Positions 10,650 to 22,000 of a DNA stretch of 64,000 nucleotides are shown here, piece by piece. Position 1 is the first letter of the stretch. Each line of letters opens with the position of its first letter. The position numbers were made by a program, and so were the translations under genes. The stretch comes from Odontesthes bonariensis (taxonomy: Eukaryota > Chordata > Actinopteri > Atheriniformes > Atherinopsidae), in contig NC_134507.1 of assembly GCF_027942865.1 (NCBI RefSeq), positions 37,854,797 through 37,918,796 of the forward strand. The letters run 5' to 3'. The notes below the pieces were generated by a model. That model did not search any database, had not been told where the DNA came from, and saw only the letters and a list, made by a program, of their open reading frames with translations.

Positions 10650-11870
10650 TATTCTTGTATTAATATCAATTCAACTGTAGTCTGCATAAATTCACCATTG
10701 CAGCGCAGCCGCCTGCTGCATCACAGCAGATTAAATAGGTTCTACCATGTAAGGGAATTCTCTCCTCCCAAATGTTTCAGATGGTTTGGCCCATGGCTCG
10801 TCTTTTATGGCGCGGAACAGAGCGCGTCAGTGATGGAGGGTAGAAAGAGGCCAGGTGGAACAGAGAGGGCTAAGCTCAAAAAAAGACAGGAGGTGGCACC
10901 CAAATGTGCCAAATTGACAGATATCTTCTCAAGACAAGCTGGTAGGTTACTGAGCGATATGGATAATAGGCCGGGTTGTGAATTTGATCAAATAGGCTAT
11001 AACGTGGCGAACGTTTGCAATGTCAACTCAACTGTCATCTGACAGCTTTTGTTGTTAAAGATGTAAAATCTCACAATTTATATGATTTAGAAGTGTATTC
11101 CTATATTCAAAGAAGAACCGAACACTTTCTTTACATTCCAGATCTGATGAATAATTGCTTAACGCTTTATCACGCTTTATCTCCTTATCAACTGTAGCCT
11201 GCATTCCCACAGGCGCGCACATGTGGTTACTAACGCAATATTAAATAGGAGTGATCACATTTGTTGTTTGATATTTGTTATTAAATGCATCTCAAACATG
11301 CAATTATAATAAATATAATTATTTAGAAGGGCTGTGCAAATATTGTACATGGTTCGCGTGTGCAGGGACAGGGGCAGCGCGAGCACGTTGGGGTGTTTAG
11401 TTGCCTTTTTTAATTACTGGAGAGTCTGCACGCGCGTTCTATCCGCGGGAATCAGCATCATGTTTCATGTTCAAGCCTTCCCCTCCCATTTATTATAATG
11501 TGAGCTGAGCCCGCTCACGCCCGTGCAGGGAATAGACTGTTTTATTTTCAAGTTGCAATGAGCACTTATCCGGACACCGCGCGGGCACGACGCTTTGATG
11601 TGAAAGGAAGAATCTGTTTTCTTGTTGATTTCTATCCATTTCGGACTGAACACGAATGCAGATACAGACACGTTCACGCCCCGTGCTTGCTGTGTGTAAA
11701 CGAACCGAACACTTGCTTTACATTCCAGTTTTCCATTTTTTGACAAACAGTTTCAAATGTGATTTCACGCTTATCTCCACTGCAACTGTAACCTATTTCG
11801 TCTCGCCGTCATATCGTGCATTTCCACAGAGGCGCGCACACTGTGGTTATCAACTCACTATTAAATATTT
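10650..11870. repeat. Three diverged internal direct repeats
   Basis: The segment TCAACTGTAGTCTGCAT...TTAAATAGG (10666-10741) recurs diverged at about 11188-11251 (TCAACTGTAGCCTGCATTCC) and 11780-11866 (GCAACTGTAACCTATTTCG). The second and third are also preceded by similar CCGAAC...CTTTACATTCCAG stretches (about 11118 and 11705). The three copies bracket the hAT-like exon at 10833 and look like internal repeats of one degraded DNA element. Confidence 0.5.
10833..10941 (+). pseudogene. hAT transposase N-terminal exon remnant (ZMYM1-like)
   Basis: MEGRKRPGGTERAKLKKRQE followed by CAKLTDIFSRQ resembles the basic N-terminus of hAT/ZMYM1-like transposases (K-R-x-S-G-A-x-x-R-K-x-K-K then a short L-x-x-F segment). 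A GTAGGT donor follows at 10942. No BED/TTF finger or catalytic core follows in this window, so it is a remnant or the exon of a deleted element. Confidence 0.45.
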
Positions 11871-12104
11871 TTTTTTATTGTTATCGATTGTTTTTTGGTT
11901 GTTTTATCTTTTTTCATGGACTCAAATTCCTCCTCCATATCAGAGTGGCCTGAATTTGAATTAAATTCCCGGACTGAGAAAATGGCCCACCCCGGCCCTG
12001 TCAACCTTTATTTTCAATTTTGTACAACAATATATTCCACATTATATCACATTATGTAAACAACAGACATCTGTTGGCACCTTTGGGCACCTACATAGGG
12101 CAGT

Positions 12105-12326
12105 TTATTTTGGTTTTAAAATGCTGAGATATTTACTGCAGAACTTTAACCTTCCCTCAACAAAATCATCAACGATTTTCGGGAGCATGTGGGAAAAGTA
12201 AAATGTACGCAGCCTTGTGATATGCTCCTGAACAAAGCCTTGGTCGTAGGGTACTTCTATTTCTAGGTGCTCAGTTTTGTTTGTTATGTTGGGCCACGTC
12301 GTCACGTTATCCTCCCAGTCCTGCAC
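12105..12326 (-). pseudogene. Transposon-associated protein fragment, family uncertain
   Basis: Minus-strand frame with EVPYDQGFVQEHITRLRTFY, then FSHMLPKIVDDFVEGRL. This pattern (a start strand, then an F-x-x-x-x-L-P helix) recalls the end of YqaJ-type nucleases carried by fish ISL2EU/Harbinger transposons, but I cannot confirm it. It lies between the Harbinger transposase remnant and the MADF remnant, which fits such an origin. Confidence 0.35.
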
Positions 12327-12716
12327 CGAATTCGGGTGGGGGATAGTAACTCCATCTCCAGTTAACGTATTTAAACTCTGTTCCCATTGTAAGGACAGCT
12401 ATACGATCTGCGAGTGGGCTGTCAAAGCTAGCATCATCTGTTTACATTGGCAAACGCTGCGCAAACTACTTCCGGCGGAAATGAAGTGCATTTGTGGAGG
12501 GTAATGGCGCCGCCCAGGGTTTGTCGCGTAAAGCCGGAGTTATAGTTGACGCGTCTGTCACGGCGGTGGCGGACCGTGACGTCAAAATGACGTTTCAGGC
12601 ATGGCGCTTCCCTTGAAAAGACGGCTCTGCGCGTTGTCGTGCACCAGTCGATTTTTGTAACTTGGCTGCGCCGAGAATGACAAATCGGATGGACCGATGT
12701 GAGTCCGGCTCAGTGA

Positions 12717-12938
12717 GGAGGTTTGTACAGGCAGCTGTACGAAACTGCAGTGAAACAGCACAGGGAGCACGTAAACTCCCAAAACTGGTGCACAGAGATT
12801 GGCAGAACTTTGGGGAAAGAGGGAGAGTTCTGTAAGAATGTGTGGAAGAAGCTACGGGGCAGATCCGTGAAGGCAAAGAAGAGGGCAGAGACTCGGAGTG
12901 GTGATGCCGGGGACTTCAGACCTTCACCTTTTAACTGA
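12717..12938 (+). pseudogene. MADF (Myb/SANT-like) domain protein remnant of a Harbinger element
   Basis: The frame LYETAVKQHREHVNSQNWC, then GRTLGKEGEFCKNVWKKLRG and RSVKAKKR, fits the MADF pattern of helix, W-x-x-I, C-x-x-x-W-K-x-L-R and K-x-K-K. The following RSGDAG tail is usual for the accessory DNA-binding protein of fish Harbinger transposons. The frame starts within the domain, so the first helix is lost or lies in another frame. It is probably non-functional. Confidence 0.6.
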
Positions 12939-14712
12939 ATTAAAAAATTAAAATGATCCGAATACTGCAGCAGCATAATTAATGTCAGTGTTCCTGCTCT
13001 TCATTGTTTTCTTCTCCACTTTCGTGGTTGTAGAGTAGCGGTTACATTCACGTAGCAGCGCCTCCTCTGTGACGGAGAAAATTGCAACGACTGGCGCATC
13101 GACTTGCGCCACTATATATAGCCGGCACGAACTCGTGACGTCATCAACACCGCTCGCGCGAGCAGACGCAGCAACCATGCTAGAGCCTTAAAGTTGCCTA
13201 TAGAGTAATACAGAGTTGCGACACGCTTTGATGTCGCCGCAAGGGCTGTCAGGTGGTCCATGTGAGCCTCCGTAGTTCCAAACGTCACAGCGCTGTCAGT
13301 CAGTTTGAACGGGTCTAAGCGGGACGGAGCACAAAAACTACAACTTTAACTTTTACCATGCAATTTTCAGTAAATATTGACCAATAATGTGCATTGATCA
13401 CTTCACTGAGGATGTGTTTTATCAACCTTTTTCTTTTTTGGAGCGGCAGAGACAGATTTATCAGCGTTTTAAATGGTAGAGGGTGCCCCTACCTCGTCCT
13501 CCTTCATACTGAATCATGCCAGTGGTCCAGCTTACCTTCAGATCTACATCCTCCAACAGAGCATGATGTCACTGTCTGTTCCTCCTGTTGTCCCAAACAC
13601 TCCATCTGTAGAAGATGTCCTTCAGTCTGTCTGTTCTCTCTGGTGTCAGATGGACAATGAGCTGAATGGCAAAGCTGGGCTGAATAAATTATTTTAAAGA
13701 AGCTTTAAATGACTTGGAGGGAAATATGTGGCTGTAGATGCTTTGACTGATGAGCCGGGATCAATTCTTCTTTTCTGTAGAAGACCTAATTATTCTGTAT
13801 ATCTCATGTGAACTGAATACATGTGAAACAAACATCTGTAACCCTGTTTATTGGGCTTCAAGCAAGAAAACTATTGTAAAATATGAATTAATTGATTAAA
13901 ATATGAATTTGATCACTTTTTTCTGGTTAAAACCAAATTACAAAATAAATGTGTCAGTTGTGCAAAAAAAACAAACAAACAAAAAAAACAGATCTAAACC
14001 AAACATTTCATTATAAAATGTCATCATGGAAAATTTAAAACAAGCCTTAATAAAGAAGTTCTTTTACTGCTACTTATACTGTTGGGTAGATCAATCTGCA
14101 GCACTGAACTGTATTTGATTAAATTTAAGGGTTTGGACATTGTAGAAAAGTTCTGAAGTCCTAATGAAGGTTGATCCATGGCAGCAGCGACCACCACATC
14201 TGCTGACCTCCCTGACAACAACAGAGAAATTCCTACATTCAGTTTGATGAACTTGATGAAGCGTCCCCAGCTTCTCAGGCCAGTGGGGGTTGTGTCCATG
14301 TTCTGGGTTGCAGTTGGGTGACCAATAAGCCACTAACTAAAGATCGACTGACTTTTACAGCATCTTTCAGGAAGTTTTCTGTGTTCAGAGCTTCTAACTA
14401 AAGTCATTCATCTGGACCAGCTTGGCTTTATGACTTTACTGCAGTAACTCACCCAAGTAAGAAGCTAAAGCTGAAGTGGCCTTGCTTGGCCGTTAATCCC
14501 ACTTTGTGGTACATCCGGCTCAGATCAGCAGAACTCTCATGAAGGCGTGATGGAATGAATAAAGTGGGCTGCTTCAGTGCATGGAACACAGGAGAACTCC
14601 TCACTCCTCCTGCTGTAGCTACAGAAAAAGCAGCAATTCGACATGAACAGTGACTTCCTGCATGATCTGAGCTCTTTAACCTCTCTGCTCTGTGTTGTTT
14701 CCTCTCCTGCAG
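12939..14712. other. Intergenic; remains of the Harbinger element then nothing recognised
   Basis: 12939-13200 is GC-richer, contains a TATATATA stretch near 13113, and is probably the element's remaining end. A 74-codon frame at 13473-13697 has no recognised family. 13700-14640 is AT-rich and holds nothing I can name. Confidence 0.35.
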
Positions 14713-15030
14713 AACACAGAACCATCACAGCTGAACCTGGACAGGATGGGATTCTGCCATGTCGGGTTCCACATTTCAGCATCTCTCAGGAGGTCACACA
14801 CTGCTTTAGAACGGATCCAGACATATTCTTTGTGTCCGGATATGAAACTTCTGCTCCATGAGAGCCATTAAAGCATCATCCGGGTTTAAAGAAGCGGGTG
14901 GATCTGCAGGACAGACAGATGAAGGATGGAGACCTGTCGCTGATTCTGAGAAATGTGACGACTGATGACAGAGGAACATATGAGTGTCCAGTCGTCCAGG
15001 AAGGAAGAAACCAGGAGAGTGGAGACGTTG
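14713..15030 (+). pseudogene. Decayed immunoglobulin V-set exon
   Basis: After the acceptor CTCTCCTGCAG the frame reads ITAEPGQDGILPCRVP, the first strand and B-strand cysteine of a fish V-set domain. A second frame then carries KKRVDLQDRQMKDGDLSLIL and TTDDRGTYECPV, the D-E-F strands and the D-x-G-x-Y-x-C motif. The two halves are in different frames with a stop between (near 14860), so the exon is broken. Such domains occur in butyrophilin-like and related immune receptors, which are multicopy in fish. The sequence following it (15031-15180) is a separate repeat of the GTGCGTACGCAC-rich type. Confidence 0.78.
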
Positions 15031-15211
15031 GGCCTCATGCAACAACCGCTCCTACGCACACATTTGTTCTTAACTCGTGCGTGCCAGGGATTTAAGAGAA
15101 TGTGCGCATTCACCAATCTTTTGGTATTTTACGTTTTCTTTCAGGTACGAACAGAATTTACGAGTGATCCAGACCTGTCGTAGGAGTTTCCTAAAGTAGT
15201 CCGCTGTTATT

Positions 15212-16515
15212 CAGAATCAGAATCAGAATCAGAATAACTTTATTAATCCCTTGCGGGAAATTCTTTTGTTGCAGTGCTCTTATTTACAGGAAAATAAAGA
15301 TTAATAAGAATAAGATAGGGAATAAAATAAAAATAAAATAAGAATAAAAATATCGATATGTACAAAAATAGAGTAAACAATAAACAGTATTTACAATGCT
15401 ACTCAGTAGCTAATTATTATTGTTATGACCGGGTTATTGCACATGGTGAAGTGATGTCAGAGACTGGAATTATACAGTTTGATGGCCACAGGTAGGAATG
15501 ACTTCCTGTGGCGCTCTGTGGTGCAGCGTGGTGCAATCAGTCTCTGGCTGAAGGTGCTTCTGTGGCTGCCCAACACATTATGAAGAGGATGTGCAGGATT
15601 GTCCAGCATGGATTTGATCCTGGACAGCATCCTTCTGTCTGACACTGCTGTCAGAGAGTCCAGCTCCTCTCCGACAACGTGGCTGGCTTTGCGGATGAGT
15701 TTGTTCAGTCTGTTGGCGTCCTTCACCTTCAGTCTGCTGCCCCAGCATGCAACAGCGTAGAGGATGGCGCTGGCCACCACAGACTCATAGAACATCCGCA
15801 GCATTGTCCGACAGATGTTGAAGGACCTAAGCCGCCTCAGAAAAAAGAGACGGCTCTGGCCCTTCCTGTAAAGGGCGTTTGTGTTTTTTGTCCGGTCCAG
15901 TTTATGGTCCAAGTGCACCCCTAAGTATTTGTAGTCCTCCACCATGTCCACGTTGACCCCACAGATGGAGACAGGGGTCACTGGGGCCTTACTCCTTCTC
16001 AAGTCCACCACCAGTTTCTTGGTCTTTGCCACGTTGAGCTGCAGATGGTTCTGCTCACACCAAGTGGCAAAGTTGTCCACCACACCCCTGTACTCCGTCT
16101 CATCACCATTACTGATGCATCCAACTACTGCAGAGTCGTCAGAAAACTTCTGAAGGTGGCAGGTCTCTGTGCCGTAGCTGAAGTCTGTGGTGTACAGGGT
16201 GAAGAGGAAGGGAGAGAGGACGGTCCCCTGCGGGGCACCGGTGCTGCAGATCACCTTGTCTGACCCGCAGTGCTGCAGGCGCACGTACTGTGGTCTGCCA
16301 GTCAGGAAATCCACAATCCAGGACACTATGGGGGCATCCACCTGCATCGTCGTCAGTTTCTCACCCAGCAGAGCCGGCCTGATGGTGTTGAATGCACTGG
16401 AGAAATCAACAAACGTGATTCTCACAGTGCTCGCTGGCTTGTCCAGGTGAGCGTAGACACGGTTGAGCAGGTAGATGATAGCATCCTCAACTCCTAGTCG
16501 GGGCTGGTATGCGAA
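15212..16515 (-). mobile_element. LINE (L2/Rex1-like), 5' truncated
   Basis: A minus-strand open frame (15457-16425, open upstream to about 16510) encodes reverse transcriptase from the VDFSSAFNTI motif through GAPQGTVLSPFLFTLYT and the catalytic box as FSDDSAVV (usually F-A-D-D), then the thumb and a C-terminal tail ending FLPVAIKLYNSSL. A short 3' UTR and a (TTCTGA)n tail (15212-15236 on plus) complete it. About 320 codons are uninterrupted, so the copy is young, but the endonuclease half is missing and it cannot move on its own. Confidence 0.9.
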
Positions 16516-17207
16516 ATTCCAATCAAGTTTGCTTGACTAATGGAGTTTATATTTAATTACTTTGAAGATATCATAAATAAATATATACATGATACCCCAT
16601 AGTGATGCTGACATGATTCTGTTGGACTTAAATGATGCACTAACTGAAGGTTAATCTGACTGATGAAAGTATCTTGGGAACAAAGACGGAACAGGATGAG
16701 ACCAAGAGGCTTCAGTTGAAGATGGTGTCATAAGTCTCCCACTAAGAATCTCTGGGGAAAACAGTGAGAACAATAAATATGTAGTTCCACCATCCTGTCC
16801 TCACACCACACTGCTAAGATCCACATAAATGCCAGTCTGCTGTAGTTCCCCTACAATCCAGCAGAGGGTGCTGTGACTAAGAGGAGCTGAATAAGTGGAA
16901 TCTGTGAGGTGCAGTTTTATCTAAGAAGCAGATGATGTTCTGGTAGAAGAGACATTTCCATCTTACTAACATGGCTGCGGGTGATAAAGTCAGAGGGTGG
17001 GACATGGTGGAAGATGGTTGTTCTGGGAACTACCAAGAAGCTGAAGATGTAAAAATCTACTTTTATGGAGGAGACTAAGAATGACAAAGTTGTGTTCCTG
17101 AAACTGAGTTTTCAGTGACTCAGACCTGATCCCACTCACTGGTGATTGATGGAAATTATCAACATGACCATCTAACCCAACTCCAGCAGAGTCTGGGTCC
17201 TCTATGA
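16516..17207. other. Intergenic, nothing recognised
   Basis: No gene, RNA or element boundary that I can support. Confidence 0.35.
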
Positions 17208-17300
17208 CAGTGGTTCTCAAATGGGGGTGCGTGTACCCCTTGGGGTACTTGGAGGCACTCCAGGGGGTACTTGAGGTTTTGAAAAATATATTTAAAAAAT
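17208..17300. mobile_element. hAT-like terminal segment
   Basis: Starts CAGTGGTTCTCAAATGGGGG, followed by repeated GGGGTAC...GGGGTACTTGAGG. This is the terminal inverted repeat and subterminal pattern of a widespread fish hAT/Charlie-like non-autonomous family. I did not find the other end, so the right boundary is unknown. Confidence 0.5.
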
Positions 17301-18060
17301 AGCATCAATTCAAAAGTCATTATAAATATCAATTAATATAAGTTCATGTATGTTCAGGTATGTTTACAAACACAGCTGGCAGCGGGGCAGGTACCCAAAT
17401 GGCGGCGTTCTACTGGCTACTAGAGCGCTACGTAACAGTGACGGGACTGATAACCATGAATCGCGGCATTTGCCTTTTACATGATAGAAAATAAATCACT
17501 GTCGCCTTGACAACACAAACAATGGAGTCCTGGTTAAAGTGCTGCTGAGAACACAGAGGGACAGGTGACAAAGAAGGTAAAGGAACACAGGCTCCCCCAA
17601 AAATTTTTATATATTTTCATTTGCAAACAGTTGAGGAGATTATGTTTCACCATCAACACAATTTTGGAAGTGGTAAGATGGCGGCCATCTGCGGACGTTC
17701 CACTCCGTTGCCCAGCAACGCGGACGAGACATCTAGCCATTCTATACCTATGAACATAGCAACAGAAAGCTACAAGCAGGTGAGTCCAGAAAAAGAATGA
17801 ATTTAGCGGTCAGACGTTAGCAGAAATGTCTTCAAAGTGCTCTGTGTCATTGGTTTGATTCCTGCTCCTGGACACGGGCAGTCAGAACATGCAGCAGAGA
17901 GTAAAAAGTTCAAATACTGTAACCTAGCTGCTATTCACAGTTAGCACGTCCCGCTAATGCTAATGCTAACGATCGTTAACCGTTAACCGCCAAATAAGAT
18001 GGAGCTTTATCCTTTTAGCTGTGTGTGAAACATACTTCTGGGCCCTTTTCTTCCTCTTTT
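17301..18060. other. Intergenic, possibly the rest of the hAT-like element
   Basis: Contains GC-rich stretches (17380-17420, 17670-17730) and a TTAGC/GCTAA-rich stretch near 17950. No coding signal is supported. Confidence 0.3.
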
Positions 18061-18300
18061 TTAACCTTTTGGGGCAGTTTTTGACCATCCTGTCATATTT
18101 TCCACTAAAGCTGCAGTTTTCTTGACTTCTTTCTGTAGTTTTGCTGAAATCTTTTGTGATTTAAAAAGTTTGATGATCAATGTAAAATGTAGAATGGTTC
18201 TTTCCAGACTTATCTGAGTATCATTTGGCTTTTTGATAGAAGTGTGCAGCGATGTGTTTGATGTGTTTAATGTACACAATATGCCATATTTCATGATTAG
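18061..18300 (-). repeat. Inverted relative of the zinc-finger gene's 5' region
   Basis: Read on minus, this stretch resembles 18757-19000 (+): ATGAAATATGGCATATTG against ATGAGATTTATGGGATATTG, shared TCAAAAAGC, and GACAGGATGGTCAAAAACTG against GACTGGATGGTTAAAAACTG. The two copies face outward from about 18.5 kb. It may be the leftover 5' end of a second, divergent zinc-finger gene. Confidence 0.5.
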
Positions 18301-18756
18301 ATCTTAAAATAGGACTTAATTATGGTCAATATAAATACTTTAATTACATGAAGAGTTTAAGTTGTGTGAAGAGGAGTCATAGCATTATTATAAAGACTTG
18401 TCGGTGATCCAGGAAAGTATCACAGGAGCAGTAGAAATCCAGTTCTCCTCAGTATCAGTGTCTGATTTCTCAGATTTACACTCAGAAGCCCATTAAAAGA
18501 CAGTCTGACTGTCCTCTTCAGAAGTGTCTCATGAAAGCTTCATTATTCACTTTCCTTTACATATCCAATATTTTCTTTTATCCACGAATCAACAAGGACT
18601 GAGCACATGATGAAAAGGTTCTGGAAATGAGAACAGGTTTAGAAACGGAGAGAATCTGAACCTCAGTCTTTGGGATGATATTGGGACCCTTTCCTCAAAC
18701 AGGGCCATTGTCTTAATGTAGTAAAATGATTTAAGCTGATGGTGTTCCACTGACTC
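18301..18756. other. Spacer between the inverted 5' copies
   Basis: Nothing recognised. It may hold the promoter of the plus-strand zinc-finger gene. Confidence 0.3.
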
Positions 18757-19000
18757 AGATGAGATTTATGGGATATTGCACACAGTGGGTGTCGGTTTAC
18801 AGAGTTATTATTACATTTTTTTCTGAATTTGATCAAAAAGCTACAAATATTTTGAACTGTGACCTTAGTGGGTCTTTAAAGAAGCATTTTACAGTTCACA
18901 GGGATTTAAATAAAAAGCACAGTAATGAGTTTAATGGAATGTGACTGGATGGTTAAAAACTGTGCAGAAAGGTTATCAAGAGAAGAAGAAAAGTGGGTGT
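18757..19000 (+). repeat. 5' region of the zinc-finger gene, inverted partner of 18061-18300
   Basis: Counterpart of the minus-strand copy, lying just upstream of the acceptor at 19055 and therefore probably 5' UTR or intron 1 of the gene. Confidence 0.45.
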
Positions 19001-19079
19001 GGTTTAACACGCTGCACGCCACAGCTGGATCTTATCGTATGTGCTGACTGTTGCAGAGTCCATCAGTCGGAGAACCAGA

Positions 19080-22000
19080 ATGGAGCACCAGGAGCAGAAC
19101 CAGGAGCTGAACCAGGAGCTGAACCAGGAGCTGAACCAGGAGCTGAAGCAGGAGCTGAAGCAGGAGCAGAACCAGGAGCAGAAACAGGAGCAGAACCAGG
19201 AGCAGAACCAGGAGCAGAACCAGGAGCTGAACCAGGAGCAGAACCAGGAGCAGTACCAGGAGCTGAAGCAGGAGCTGAAGCAGGAGCAGAACCAGGAGCA
19301 GAAACAGGAGCAGAACCAGGAGCAGAACCAGGAGCAGAACCAGGAGCTGAACCAGGAGCAGAACCAGGAGCAGTACCAGGAGCTGAAGCAGGAGCTGAAA
19401 CAGGAGCAGAAACAGGAGCTGAACCAGGAGCTGAACCAGGAGCAGAACCAGGAGCAGAAACAGGAGCAGAACCAGGAGCTGAACCAGGAGCAGAACCCCT
19501 CCACCAGGAAACGAGCCCGCTCATCCTCTGGGTCCACCGGGCCACAGGTCAGTGTGGAGGACGTTTTTATTTTATGTCTTATTTATTTGGTTAGGACACT
19601 CAGTGTTTCCCACAGATGTGAAGGCAATGTGTGGTGGTGGGCCACGGGGGGGTTTAGAAATAAAAATTCTTCAAAATAATTCCTTTGTTAATAATTGGTC
19701 ACACAGAACTTTATTGTATTAATATTCACATCTTCATTGTAAACAAATGAATAACATAGCTAATTACACTGGTCGGACTGTTCAGCTGTTTCAGACTGAT
19801 ACCTCCGGTTCAGGCTGGTCCTCATCCTCAACACGCACGTCTCTTTTTCAATCGCGGAAAATATTTTTGAATACTCATCTGGATTGAAGCAGCAAACATT
19901 CAGTGTAAGAGTTTAAAAAACCTACTTTATTTGATTCACAGCTGCTAGTGTTCTGACCTCGACAACCCAACTACTTTTTTTATTTTTTTACGGCAAACTT
20001 GCGACTAGTCAACTTTATAAAGAAGGCGTAATCGCTTGTTTGCTATGGGTCGGGTTGGGACGGGACAACATTGTATTAAAAATATAAAATATTTTTATAG
20101 GACTTTTTAATGTGTGATTTTATAAAGGACGGTGCACGTAATACCAACCTTTCGTGAATTTCGCCAGCCGTCTTCTTTCGGTTGAGCTAATCTAACGCGA
20201 CGCTGAAGCTAGCGATGCTTCCAGGGATGATCTCGCTGATGGAGACACACGCGGTGTGCACGGAGGGGAGAGGCTGTGTGTGTGTGTAGGCTATGCGAGA
20301 GAGACGCATGACTGACAGAGACGGAGGGAGAGCAGGGAAAGGAAATGCAGCTTAACGAATACGAGTATTTTTTAAATAGCATTAAAAAAAATAATAATAA
20401 CGAAACGCAATATGTGGCGGCCGGTGTTGAATCTGTGGCGCACCGCCACGAATTAGTCTATGTGTGGGAAACACTGACACTGCACATTAATCAACATATC
20501 AGCAAGGCATGTAAATATGCCGGAGTTAGCACAGTTGCTAAATTTCATCCGTTGTCCTCAGGCAGGTATCATAAAAACATACAGACAATACACCATGACA
20601 AAAACTAAAAAACAAACAAACAGAAAATATTAAGAAAGATTCACATCAAAGTTAAGAGTCCGTACACAAAAGAGAAAAGACGGAGAGGTGACCCATGAGA
20701 GCACCTCTGGCTGTTTTCAACCACTGTTTAAGGGTCTTTTTAAAGGTGGTGGAATTGTCCCAGTTTCTAACACGAGTTGGCAGTGTGTTCCAGCACTGTT
20801 CCTCTGATGGACTCCACCACTTGGCCAAACTTAGTCCTGCATCATTGCACATCAGTCTCCTCTAGTGCTCTGGGGTTTACTCTAGAGGATTCTGTCTTTA
20901 TGAAATCCTGTAATAGTGGAGGGGCTAATCCTTTGGAAACCTGAAAGATGAGACAGACATCCAAAAACAGCTGATAGCTATCAAAGTCCAAGATTTTGCA
21001 GTCTGATGTATGTGACCATGTTGTATAACAGCAGGAAATACGAGGAAGTATCACTGCATGCGTAGAAGTCTTCGCTGACTCCATAGTCAGGAAGGGTCTC
21101 GCATGTTTGAAATTTGATAAGTTAAATTTAATTGTATTTGTGACTTTTTTAACGTGTTGCTTAAAATTAAGATTAGAATCAAAGATTACCCCGAGGTACT
21201 TAAAGTGTTGAACCACATCAAGTAGGTTAAGTGTAAAGAATGTCATGTATTACCACCACTGTTACTTTTATTCCTTTAAACCAGCGGTCATCAACCTTTT
21301 TCAGCCCAACCTCTACATGGTGTTTAAGTGAACAACTTGGACAAGACTCTGGTTCCTTCCATCATTTAGAAATATTGTAGCTCAAGTTCCTTTTCAGAGT
21401 TTCATCATGACAAAAAGAATTAGTGAAAGAGCAAAAAGCAAGAGTTTACTGCTTAAAAAGCTGAACGTGTGCAGAACACATCAGAGCACAGTGCTGATAG
21501 CTGAGGGCACTTATAAACACATCCTCAGCGTTCACGTTTGATCTGAGATATTGAGACCTGTGTGGCTCGGTCTGTCCAGCTCCAGTTAGAATATGTTGGT
21601 TAGCGTAGGTTAGCTTAGATAAATCTTTTGTGTGAACTTCAAAAGGATCTAAGTCTTCTTCCTCTCTGTCATTGCAGAAACATGGAGCCCAAGAGGGATC
21701 CAGATGGCACTGCTGTAAGGACTGTGGGAAAGTTTTCAAACAATCAAATCTGAGGTATCATCAGAGGCTTCATACTGGAGAGAAGCCATACAGCTGTGAC
21801 CAGTGTGGGGCAGCTTTCACTGCATTAGCTAATCTAAAGAGACACCAACGTATTCACTCAGGAGAGAAGCCTTTCAGCTGTGGTCAGTGTGGGGCAGCTT
21901 TCACTAGATTATCTAATCTAAAGACACACCAACTTATTCACACAGGAGAGAAACCTTTCAGCTGTGACCAGTGTGGGGCAGCTTTCACTACATTAGGTAG

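Noticed and set aside
15679-16497. Plus-strand frames of 69-87 codons
   Set aside because: Antisense shadows of the LINE reverse transcriptase.
19004-19545. Cys/Trp/Ser-rich and SAPGSAPG-type long frames on minus, and GAEPGAEP frame on plus
   Set aside because: Shadows of the 12-bp minisatellite; only the QEQN/QELN frame joins in phase with the finger exon.
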